Assembly (NCBI RefSeq): GCF_026151205.1
Contig: NC_087084.1
Span: 1,898,312 to 1,962,311 of the forward strand
Source of the DNA: Bolinopsis microptera
Taxonomy: Eukaryota; Ctenophora; Tentaculata; Lobata; Bolinopsidae
DNA: 64,000 nt
Direction: 5' to 3'
The notes under the pieces: generated by a model
Seen by the model: only the letters and a program-made list of their open reading frames with translations
Told to the model about the DNA's origin: nothing
Databases searched by the model: none
Shown: one piece after another, positions 1 to 9,900 of the stretch
Numbering within the stretch: the first letter of the stretch is position 1
How the letters are laid out: each line of letters opens with the position of its first letter
Translations under genes and position numbers: made by a program

Positions 1-639
1 AGGGATGTCTGCCCCCGGTGCCTGTCCGGGTCAATAAAGCAGTCAAGCATCATGTATGTTATGTTGAGCATTCTCAACCAACAAATGTGGGAACTCCCAC
101 GAAAGACCAAAACAGATCTAAAGAGACACTTAACAACATTGGAAAATAGACTTCAATTTGTTTATATAATTTATAAAGCGTATATTATTGCCCACGTTAA
201 GGGGCCTGTTAATAATTTATTAAATTATTAGCTATTTTAGATTTAATAATAATAGTATTATAAAAATATTTTTTTTTTTATTAAATACTTTTCAAATTTT
301 ACAGAGTACAGCAATAGATGAATATAAAATAGAATCGTTCAAAATATCGCCCCCATCTGTAAAATATGATGGGCACCCAAACACGGTAAACACATAGTGA
401 ACTATGTCCGCAGTAACTTGGACCCATTACATCGAATTAATCTAAATCCAAAAATTTATGAAAAACTATTTAAGAACAAACAAATCCATGGTGAATAACT
501 GTGGATATAGAGTCAAAATTGGTATTTCAATACGTCAAATTCCAGATACATTAGATACAGGTCTGAAATGGTCATTAATGTGTGAGAAGGTGTGCGGGTG
601 AAGTGTGATATGATGTTGAAAGTATAGGAAGGTAGATAA
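1..639. other. AT-rich sequence left of the LINE, no gene seen
   Basis: No ORF of note and no recognisable RNA gene. The stretch holds an A/T-rich block (about 180-310) and may include the LINE 3' untranslated tail near 560-690. The first 60 bases include an AATAAA, but nothing in the window shows a gene that it would end. Confidence 0.4.
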
Positions 640-690
640 AAAAATTAATAAAACAAAAATAATAATAATATGGGGAGCAAAGAGACTAGG

Positions 691-3600
691 CTAGACTGTT
701 GTTTCACTATCCAATAAACATTTCCATAGATGCTTAGTGACCTCAGCTTTGAAAAGACTAGTAGACACAATCTGTCTTATTTGTAAAGGGAGTCCATTCC
801 ACAGTATATGGGTTCTGTAGAAAAATGATTTTGCCAGTGGGCTATTTGAGGTACATGTGGTGTGTGAATTCTGACTTAACTTAGGTAAAATTGATGACAC
901 AATAGACAGACTGTCGAGGTGGCAACGTCTTAGTCGAGAAGTGCCCTGATATAAAGAGAGATAGTGAGGCAGCGATACAGGAATTAAATTGTTAAGAACT
1001 TTGTGGAAAAAAATAAGATCATTCAAGTCAAACTTTTGAGACAAAGGGAGAATGTCGACAAGCTTGCACTTTTTGACATATTGCTCAGGTGGATAACTGC
1101 GGCCCTCTTCAGACAGAATCCATTTAATAGCTCTCTTTTGGAGACTTTCTAATTTATCACTAAGTGATTTATTACAAGGGCGCCAGATTATGGAACAATT
1201 TTCGAATTGGCTACGAACCAGGGAGAGGTAAAGCGCCCGGCGACGTTTCTGATCAATGACAATATGGCCATCTCTTCTGACCATACCAAGTTGTTGGCAG
1301 GCCTTAGTATAAATTCTGTCGCACTGACTATTCCAACTTAGCTTAGGAGTAACATCGACTCCAAGATCTTTTTCTAACTCTACATACACAAGAGGAGAGC
1401 CATCAAGATTATATGCGAATGGAGGAGATAAAGATGGTTTTCCTGAAACAATAAGCACTTTACATTTTGCTGGATGAAATCGCATTTTGTTTCTTAGTGC
1501 CCAGTCAGAGAGATAGTCTATATCCATTTGTAAATTAGTATTATCAGAAGATGAATGTATTTTACGCCAGATTTTTGTATCATCGGCATACAAAACAATA
1601 TCAGTATTATCCGAAAGGCCAAGAGGAATATCATTGATAAACAATACAAAAAGTAAGGGACCAAGAATAGAGCCCTGGGGGACACCAGAATTAACTGAGA
1701 GGGTAGATGACATCTCATTACCAATAACCACTCTTTGGTAACGGCCTTGAAGGTAATTGGTAAGAAATTTGAGAAGTGCACCATCAATGTTATATAAGGT
1801 CTTTAGCTTATGAAGAAGGATATCATGATTTACAGAATCAAATGCCTTAGCAAAATCAAAATACACAACATGATTGATAATGTTTTCGTTAAGAGACAAT
1901 GCCAGGCTATCACAAAAGTCAACCATATTGGTTGTGCATGACTTGTGCTCTAGAAAACCATGCTGCCTGGGATCAAGAAGGGTACTTGTCAAAGAAAGCA
2001 GTTTACGTTTAACAATGCGCTCAAAAACTTTCATGACTAAACAAGTAAGGGATATTGGTCTATAGTTTTCAACCTCACTTTTCTTACCTTTCTTAAATAT
2101 TGGGACAACATTTGCAAGTTTCCATTCTTGTGGAATGTAGCCGCTGTTGTAAGATCCACGAAAAATGCATGTTAGAGGGTAAGCTAAACCTACGGAACAA
2201 TTTTTGAGAATTTTACCGTGTATGCCATCTGGTCCCTGGGCTTTATTTGAATTAATATTTGAAAGAAGCTTACGAACATCCCGATGATCGAAGTCAATAT
2301 CAAAATCAACATCATTGACATAGGAGATGTCAGTGTCATAAAGTGAAGGATCCGAAAACTGGTTATAAAAGAAAGAATTGAAAAGTTCAGCTTGAGCTTT
2401 GGGTTTGAACCGAAGCTGTCCAGAATAACTAACACAATTAGGAATACGGCAGGAGTTAGATTTATACTTAACATGTGACCAAAACTTCTTAGTTATAAGC
2501 GCTGGATCATCACTATTGAAAAGATTGTCTCTTATTTTGGCTGATGAAAGCCTCTTAAAATCTTTACGGCTAGTAACAAACTTTAACTCATCAGAAATAG
2601 AACCAGAAATTTTAAATTTAGCTCTGAGTCTATCTTTTTTACGGCATGAAGAAAAAAGTTCACTGTCGAACCACGGGGGTTGAAACTCTGATTTAATAGT
2701 TACTTTAGGAATATGTATATCAACTAAATTCATAATGCAGTCTTTAACTAACTTCCAAGACGAATCAGGATCTAGGCATTCTAGGACTTGCCAATTAATC
2801 GAGCATAATTCACGATTAATCATGTCCCAGTTTGCTTTCTTATAATTATAGATTTTACGTTTAGGAGTTTTCTTGCGGGAAAAGGAGCTTTTAATTGAAA
2901 AAGTGACAGGAAAATGATCAGATTTGCACACGGAATGAGGATCACAGACATTCAAGTTATCGATTGTGTTATCATAATTACTGAGAAGAATGTCTAATGT
3001 ATTACCACTTTTATGGGTGGGTGGTGTGATCAACTGGGAGAGAGAAAGATCACTGAAAGAATCTATGAAGGATTGCTCAATAGGTACGGTACTGGATGAA
3101 GATAGCCAGTCTGTATGGGGGAGATTAAAATCACCAATAACATAGATTTTAGGGGGATTCTTTTTGGAAACTAGCTTGCGAATATAGCTAACTATGACAT
3201 CATGATTAGGTAACCCAAGAGTTCCTACTCTATAACAAGTACAGATTACAATACTCTCTTTGTTAGGAAAAGCAATTTTAACGGCAAGCATTTCTGCACC
3301 TAGGCTAACTGGTAGTCGGGTTGTAGTGGCATCGAGATCAGACCGAACAGCCAAAAGAACACCACCTCCATTTTCCCTAAACTTTTTAGGGTTATTAGGA
3401 TCTTGAGGATGAGTCTTTCTCGTGCGGTCATTGCGGAAGATTTCATATTGAGAAGAAGGAAAGATTTCGTTGCTAGAAATAGATTTTTTGAGCCAAGTCT
3501 CATTTAGGGCAATTATGTCAGGCTGCTCTATGTTAGCAAAGGATTGAAGTTCGGAAATCTTATTACCATCAAGAAGGGGATGGGAGGAGCTTAGGTTACT

Positions 3601-4206
3601 GAAAGGAATAAGACCTTGGACATTTTGGTAGAGTACAGATAGGGAGTTGGGACCTGGATTAAGCATAGAAGGATTAACAAGAGTTATCAAAAGAAAGTTA
3701 AGAGAGAAAACCCAAAGAATGAATAAAGATACTAGACGCCTGAGGCGGCTGGAATACTTGACTCTATTCATCTTACCAGGGAGAAGAACATTTCTTATAA
3801 ACCATGAGGAGATAATTACAAAGAAAAGTTTGATGTGGGAGCAAGCAAGAAATGGTATAAGATAACGTGGGCTGTCAAGGAGTAGAGAGGAATGAATATT
3901 AGAATCTAGGGGGAATACGGTGTTCATGGACCTAGTTGTGGAGAGAAGAATTGGGAGAAGGTAAGTCATGATGAGGGAATAGAAAAGAAACATATGATCA
4001 TGAGAATTGTGGTTGATGTGTGGAGTGTATGGGGACTTGAATGTGTAAATTTTGTTAGGTATAAACGTGTTGATATGTATATGTGCATTTCTTGACTGTG
4101 TACGAGGCCTTTTGCATGCAAAAAGACCTATTCTAAGTCTAAACGATTCATTGTCTAACATATGGGAAAATGGGCAGTGACCGAATGTACCTGAAATAGG
4201 AGGCAT
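691..4206 (-). CDS. LINE ORF2: endonuclease and reverse transcriptase
   Basis: The 1171-residue product has an apurinic-type endonuclease/exonuclease/phosphatase domain from about residue 188 to 440 (starts at VLYQNVQGL; catalytic-type motifs LNETWL near 234, IGDFN and SDHFPV) and a reverse transcriptase of the CR1/Jockey kind (RPISLTCLVMKVFERIV, AFDSVNHDILL, SGVPQGSILGPLLF, and the catalytic YADD at about residue 872). No stop or frameshift interrupts it. It would nick target DNA and prime reverse transcription of its own RNA. The first ~180 residues match nothing I recognise and contain three hydrophobic stretches (about 72-90, 115-142, 158-177); translation may really start at an internal Met such as M146 or M181. 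No RNase H domain is evident. Confidence 0.9.
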   Translation of the reverse strand: MPPISGTFGHCPFSHMLDNESFRLRIGLFACKRPRTQSRNAHIHINTFIPNKIYTFKSPYTPHINHNSHDHMFLFYSLIMTYLLPILLSTTRSMNTVFPLDSNIHSSLLLDSPRYLIPFLACSHIKLFFVIISSWFIRNVLLPGKMNRVKYSSRLRRLVSLFILWVFSLNFLLITLVNPSMLNPGPNSLSVLYQNVQGLIPFSNLSSSHPLLDGNKISELQSFANIEQPDIIALNETWLKKSISSNEIFPSSQYEIFRNDRTRKTHPQDPNNPKKFRENGGGVLLAVRSDLDATTTRLPVSLGAEMLAVKIAFPNKESIVICTCYRVGTLGLPNHDVIVSYIRKLVSKKNPPKIYVIGDFNLPHTDWLSSSSTVPIEQSFIDSFSDLSLSQLITPPTHKSGNTLDILLSNYDNTIDNLNVCDPHSVCKSDHFPVTFSIKSSFSRKKTPKRKIYNYKKANWDMINRELCSINWQVLECLDPDSSWKLVKDCIMNLVDIHIPKVTIKSEFQPPWFDSELFSSCRKKDRLRAKFKISGSISDELKFVTSRKDFKRLSSAKIRDNLFNSDDPALITKKFWSHVKYKSNSCRIPNCVSYSGQLRFKPKAQAELFNSFFYNQFSDPSLYDTDISYVNDVDFDIDFDHRDVRKLLSNINSNKAQGPDGIHGKILKNCSVGLAYPLTCIFRGSYNSGYIPQEWKLANVVPIFKKGKKSEVENYRPISLTCLVMKVFERIVKRKLLSLTSTLLDPRQHGFLEHKSCTTNMVDFCDSLALSLNENIINHVVYFDFAKAFDSVNHDILLHKLKTLYNIDGALLKFLTNYLQGRYQRVVIGNEMSSTLSVNSGVPQGSILGPLLFVLFINDIPLGLSDNTDIVLYADDTKIWRKIHSSSDNTNLQMDIDYLSDWALRNKMRFHPAKCKVLIVSGKPSLSPPFAYNLDGSPLVYVELEKDLGVDVTPKLSWNSQCDRIYTKACQQLGMVRRDGHIVIDQKRRRALYLSLVRSQFENCSIIWRPCNKSLSDKLESLQKRAIKWILSEEGRSYPPEQYVKKCKLVDILPLSQKFDLNDLIFFHKVLNNLIPVSLPHYLSLYQGTSRLRRCHLDSLSIVSSILPKLSQNSHTTCTSNSPLAKSFFYRTHILWNGLPLQIRQIVSTSLFKAEVTKHLWKCLLDSETTV

Positions 4207-4303
4207 AAAATTGAGAAAAAGATTAAATCAGAGATTTGTTTGAGTTTTAATTTTAGGCGCAACGTCTTAATCAGAATATTAAATGAAAGAAAAGATCAAA
4301 GAT

Positions 4304-5686
4304 TTAAATTCCCAGAAAATTATTTACAACCCTGTCAAAACTGTGTTCGTTTACAACAAACTTAAGCCAAGTGGACAATAAACCTACTCCTCTCATGTTG
4401 AGATGAAGCCAATCATGGTATAGAAGTTCATTACAGGATCTAAAGTCTCGAGTTAAAAAGTCTGAGAAACAGTCTAAGAACACGCAATTATTATTTAGGC
4501 ATAAGTCTTTAAGTAGATTATTAAAATCTAGAACATTCTTTGCTATGTAGGAATATAAACACTTAATAGGAAGACAACATTGGATAATTATAATTGCAGC
4601 GGGAAATAACTGCTTAGTGGTGTCAATTAAGTCATTAAGATACTTCCTAAGGAACTGAACCCCATACTTAGAATGTTTTATGTCATTTGTACCAACACTC
4701 AATATAATCTTTTCAATATCGTCAGCTTCTGCAGCTGCATGAGTTTTATGAAAATGCTGAATATTTTCAGTGATATCTCTAATTTTTGCACCACTTTGGG
4801 ACACATTGATTACTTTCCTTCCCCGGAATCCCAACTTATTTGTCCGTACGAGTTTTGTCATTGACGTACCAAACAGGACAGTGGTTTTTCTGCTCTTCGG
4901 TTTTCTTGGAGCATTTCGGTAGTAAAGGGTCGGTATTGAGGTGGTGGTGGGCGGCATAGGAATTGTAGTGAGGACATTCTGCTCTCTGACTACATTTGTA
5001 TCTGTCTTCGGTATCTGGCAGCGAAAAGATAAGCTATACCGAGTCTCCTTAGCTGATCTCTCTGCACGAACCTTGTGAAGACAATATTCCTGACACCCCG
5101 GTTTCATAATATACAAACTACAGTCCTTTGGGGTGATATGGCATTTACTGTTACATCGCCTATCCCCATTTTCTGGAATTATGTCGAGGGTCCTCTCAGC
5201 TCCAAATGAAACTACATAAATACCTTGCGACTGGTCAAGAGACACCTCGTCGTCGTTGTGGTACCTAGTTGCACAAGCACCAGACTTGTACATGCTTGCT
5301 AGGCATGAGTTTAGCTTGCAGCCAAACTTGGAGTTGATATCATGCATAAGCTCTGATATCCCAGGATAATTTAAAATATCGATTGGCTCCTTAGTCGTGG
5401 TGTGTCCATTTGAGGAAGACCATACATATTCTTCTCCAGTGGAAGTGAGCCACTTTGTGGCAGTTTTCACAGCAGTTTGCTTGGCCATAAGTGTTTCAAG
5501 TTCAGACATCAACGTGCCATGTTGAACACTCTTGTTTTGAACAAAATCTGAATGCAACTCCAAGAAGTCCTCGCATTTAACAGAATCCCTCTTAAGTTTC
5601 ATGACATTCTCAACACTGGCCTTAAGAGCTTTCAGCTCTTTTAATGAAAACGAGTTTAAAACATTGGCAACAGAATTCAGATCCAT
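4304..5686 (-). CDS. LINE ORF1: AlkB-like 2OG-Fe(II) dioxygenase fused to SGNH/GDSL hydrolase
   Basis: The 460-residue ORF lies directly upstream of ORF2 on the same strand. Residues ~107-225 look like an AlkB-family 2-oxoglutarate/Fe(II) dioxygenase: RYHNDDE gives the HxD pair (H143, D145), LHKV the distal His (H204), and RYSLSFR the 2OG-binding arginines (R216, R222); the strand VVSFGAERTLDI precedes them as in AlkB proteins. Residues ~266-445 look like an SGNH hydrolase: LFGTSM (Ser275), VGTND (332-335) and DWLHLN (Asp425, His428). SGNH esterase domains are known in ORF1 proteins of CR1-like LINEs; the added dioxygenase is less usual. The N-terminal ~75 residues are charged and probably helical. 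The domain calls are from motif reading only; activity is inferred. Confidence 0.8.
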   Translation of the reverse strand: MDLNSVANVLNSFSLKELKALKASVENVMKLKRDSVKCEDFLELHSDFVQNKSVQHGTLMSELETLMAKQTAVKTATKWLTSTGEEYVWSSSNGHTTTKEPIDILNYPGISELMHDINSKFGCKLNSCLASMYKSGACATRYHNDDEVSLDQSQGIYVVSFGAERTLDIIPENGDRRCNSKCHITPKDCSLYIMKPGCQEYCLHKVRAERSAKETRYSLSFRCQIPKTDTNVVREQNVLTTIPMPPTTTSIPTLYYRNAPRKPKSRKTTVLFGTSMTKLVRTNKLGFRGRKVINVSQSGAKIRDITENIQHFHKTHAAAEADDIEKIILSVGTNDIKHSKYGVQFLRKYLNDLIDTTKQLFPAAIIIIQCCLPIKCLYSYIAKNVLDFNNLLKDLCLNNNCVFLDCFSDFLTRDFRSCNELLYHDWLHLNMRGVGLLSTWLKFVVNEHSFDRVVNNFLGI

Positions 5687-5942
5687 AGTGAAGGAAAGAG
5701 GGAGGAGAAGATGGCGGTGAGGGAGGAGAAAATGGCGAAGTCAATACTGTAGCCCAGGAAGTAGATGCGTTGCTTAGGATACAAACGGTCACGTCATAGT
5801 CTCTTCTATCGCTTTGACATTGGGACCTCAAATTATTTGTTATATAGTAGTGTTGAAAGTATTAAAAAGTATTTTTCTATATAGAAAAATTTGAAATTTT
5901 TGTTTGATTGCAATGTTTTGTTGATTTAAACATATAACCAGG

Positions 5943-6954
5943 ATGCTATATAGGTCACCAAGGCCTAGATATGCAAGACCACCTCCATATTCTCCTAAGC
6001 CGCTACATGACGGCTATCAGTGGGATACAGCACATTGTGATGGCAATCAAAACAGTTTTCCTATTCACCCCTCACGAAATGGAAATAGTCACCATCCTCT
6101 CAGGGGACTCAGACCTACAGCAGGATCTTATCCAAGGCACAGCATACAACAACCTCCAATAAGAGCTCCAATGAGAGCTCCAACTCGAGTGCAGAGACCT
6201 CCTTTTCACACACAGAGACCTCCATTTCAAGACCACAGACTTTCGCTTGATGGACAGAGTCGTCCACCACAATTTTATTATTATATTAGACCTCAACAGC
6301 ATCAGCTTCCTCCCCAGTTAAATTCTAGTTATGGTTATTACAGAGATGCTTATTGGACTGAGGAATCTGAGTATGATCCTTACAACATAGAAACGGGACA
6401 GAGTCAAGACCTCTACGATCCATACAATTTAGAATCAGGTAAGATATTTTATTTATTAATCTATTAAAAATGTATTTTACCGCATTTTTGGAGTAATTGT
6501 TATAAGTGTCATTTCGGGGGAAGGGGGGGGGGGGGGGGGGGGATCTTAAGGTCTGAATCGTCGTATTTTCTTCCAAAAGGGGGTGTCCAACCCCAAAAAA
6601 ACCATTTTACCTCAAATTTCAATTTTGAAATTTTAAAATTTTTTGTAATTTTTTATATAATTCGATTACATTAAAAACAATACCCCTACTAAATAGTGGG
6701 TATAATTTGCCAATTTCCCTAGTTTAATGAGTTGTTTAAAGCAATTTATGGGTGGATATCTTATTTTATATACCAAGACACAGTTAGTACCGTGATTTCT
6801 CAACAGTTAGTACCGCAAAAGCCAGCAAAAAGGGTGGGTGTCTTAATTATTATTCGAAAAAACAGTTAGTACCGCGATGGGGGTGGGTGGGTCTTTCGAA
6901 AAATTCCAAAATTGCACTTAGTCGACGTCACGTACAGCAATTGGTACCTGATCA

Positions 6955-6985
<31 letters not shown>

Positions 6986-9900
6986 ATATTTGAATGAAAA
7001 TGATTAAGATCGATGATAAAATCCTCTTCAAAGGAAAGTTTGTAGTCTTATCTTTTATAATACAAGGTTTGTCATTTTCTCTCACAGCTACAGTAATACC
7101 ACTTTTTCAGATGTTGTGCCATATAATACAACACAAACCAACGACTTGACACTGGTAACAAACAAATCAGAACCAGTGGTTAACGCCTGGACCAACTCGT
7201 CCTCAGAACCAGTGGTCAGGAATAAAGAGTTGGATGATTGGGTGCCATCATCAGCCGAGACCAGGGTTACCCCGGCAGCTGGGGATAAAGAGGGTTTGTT
7301 TTATTTAACATAATTTAATATTTAGGGTAAACAAGTATAAGCTCGCCTTTGTAGTCATTAATCAGTTTGCTAATCAGGCCTGTACTGGTAAAGATTAAAA
7401 TTTGATTATCATGTTTAAATGATTTAATTGTTTTCTCAACCATTTGACTGTTTGAAGTTTAAAAGGTGCAGCAAAAATTGACTCTTTATTTTACTGTCAA
7501 AATCATAAATTTTTCACTAACATTAATGAGTCAAAATTTCTTACAAGCTTGACAAATATCCCATCTCAGTGTCATATGAAGAGTATGAGAAATGGAGGCA
7601 TGATAAAGGGGTTGGGTTTAAGGGAGGTGTTGGTATAAAGAGGAAGATGCACAAAGCTCCTAAGGGGGTGTTTACTGCAGCTGGTAAACATCCTATTGGT
7701 GCTCTCAAGGAGAAAATACCCACTTGTGAATTTACCGAGGCAAGTTTGCTGAACCACGGATGGTTTTTATGAAATTAAGTATAGGCCTAGGAGGGCCGGG
7801 GGGAATGCAATGTCAATTAATGTCAGTATTCCATAAAAACCCCAAACTGACATTGACATTAATTGACATTAATTGACATTAATTGACATTAATTGACATT
7901 AATTGACATTAATTGACATTAATTGACATTAATTGACATTAATTGACATTGATATGTCTTGAAATTTGAGATTATCATTATTCGATAAATATTCAAGATA
8001 TTCACGTCTATGTAATCTAGGTAAACTATAGGTAAAAATATAATATTAATCATAAGCTAAAATGTACTAAACTTTGTATTCTAAATGGGGAAAAAGAAGA
8101 AACATTGTCAGTCAGTCGAGAAAATTGTCAGTCAGGCTATATGGCAGCTTTGTAGATGTTGTGACTATGCTAGTAGTGGTCCCAGGCTTGCGACTGGAAT
8201 TGCGGTGTTAAGTTAGACCGGTTCATAAAAACAAAATGTCCTTGAATAATTATGAGTATGTTCTTATCTGTTGATCCTTAGGTTCAAAGACCACCAAAAA
8301 AAATTTCAGCTTCCAACTCTTCCATCTTCGGTCCCCACCGGCCACGCCCATATTTTATTGGTTTCTTATACAGGTAAAATATCTAGAATCGGCTTTTTTA
8401 GTATGAAGGAGTAATGTTAGCTGTTTAAGATTCGTTATTCAAATATAAATGTCATGAAGGCATTTCGTTTAATGTGGGTTTTAAGTTCTGATGATGTTTA
8501 GAACCACGCCCTTGGATGGCTAAAATGTACTAATCTTTGTATTCTAAATGGGGAAAAAGAAGAAACATTGTCAGTCAGTCGAGAAAATTGTCAGTCAGGC
8601 TATATGGCAGCTTTGTAGATGTTGTGACTATGCTAGTAGTGGTCCCAGGCTTGCGACTGGAATTGCGGTGTTAAGTTAGACCGGTTCATAAAAACAAAAT
8701 GTCCTTGAATAATTATGAGTATGTTCTTATCTGTTGATCCTTAGGTTCAAAGACCACCAAAAAAAATTTCAGCTTCCAACTCTTCCATCTTCGGTCCCCA
8801 CCGGCCACGCCCATATTTTATTGGTTTCTTATACAGGTAAAATATCTAGAATCGGCTTTTTTAGTATGAAGGAGTAATGTTAGCTGTTTAAGATTCGTTA
8901 TTCAAATATAAATGTCATGAAGGCATTTCGTTTAATGTGGGTTTTAAGTTCTGATGATGTTTAGAACCACGCCCTTGGATGGCCACGCCCATTTAAGAAA
9001 ATTAAATTTCGGGAAACCGTATTATTTTAGTTTTATTGTTTAATGATCTGAATTTTTTTCACATTTCACATTTCCATATGTGATAGTAGTGAATAAATTG
9101 ATGATATAAACGTTCTAAAGTGCTAACAAGAAATGCGGCCGCTTTTCTTTTGTGGATGGCCGCTCAATTTCCCGATCCGTGATGGCGTATTTATCATATT
9201 CCATACAACCTGAGCTGGGGACGGCCCAGTCTTTACTGTTTATATAAACATGCAAATATGGCGAAGTGACATGCCGACTGCCGAGCGCCGCCCAGTTAAT
9301 ATAATTCTATATTGAATTTGAAAATCGTGTATATTTCTATGTAACCATATGTTTATTGTTTATGCAACCTGACACGGATCTGTGCAAAATAGTAATACTA
9401 ACTCAAAATAATAATAATATGCTATCAATTAGTGCCTAGTGGGATACATACATGATGAAATTAATAATGTACTTGGTTGGTTCAGCGCCGCGCGCCAACA
9501 ATTATATAATTCAGATTATCACGCAAAATAACTTTGCGCAGGTAGTCACGTGGGCGATAACAGTGCTCGCAGGCACGTACGGTCGCACGCTCGCAGGCAC
9601 GGTCGCAAAGCTACCATATACAAAAAAAAACCTCGATCGCTAACCCTTGTCCTTGACTCTTTTGTGCCTTCGGCACGAGTCATGGATCGGGAAAAAATAT
9701 GGTAGAATTACATAATCTCTGGTCGAAAAATATCGTGTCAATTAATGTCAGTATTCCAAAATTTTGCAAAACTGACATTGACATTAATTGACATTAATTG
9801 ACATTAATTGACATTAATTGACATTAATTGACGTTGCATTCCCCCCGGAGGGCCCCATAATTGAATAATTATGTAATGCCATGAAGATATTCATGTAATA

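Larger units (their letters stand above)
640..5830 (-). mobile_element. Full-length-looking non-LTR retrotransposon (CR1/Jockey-type LINE) with two ORFs
   Basis: Two long uninterrupted minus-strand ORFs lie in order ORF1 (5686 down to 4304) then ORF2 (4206 down to 691), separated by 97 bp, which is the organisation of an autonomous bicistronic LINE. ORF2 carries an endonuclease and a reverse transcriptase with intact motifs, so the copy may be young. The 3' end (low coordinates) runs into A/T-rich simple sequence around 640-670 with TAA-type triplets on the plus strand, compatible with the short simple-repeat tails of CR1-like elements rather than a poly(A) tail. Outer boundaries are approximate; no target-site duplication was established. 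The element ends about 110 bp before the dsRBD gene and points away from it. Confidence 0.85.

Noticed and set aside
9452-9643. 63-codon ORF inside the TIR element
   Set aside because: Short, no motif, and shares sequence with non-coding repeats.
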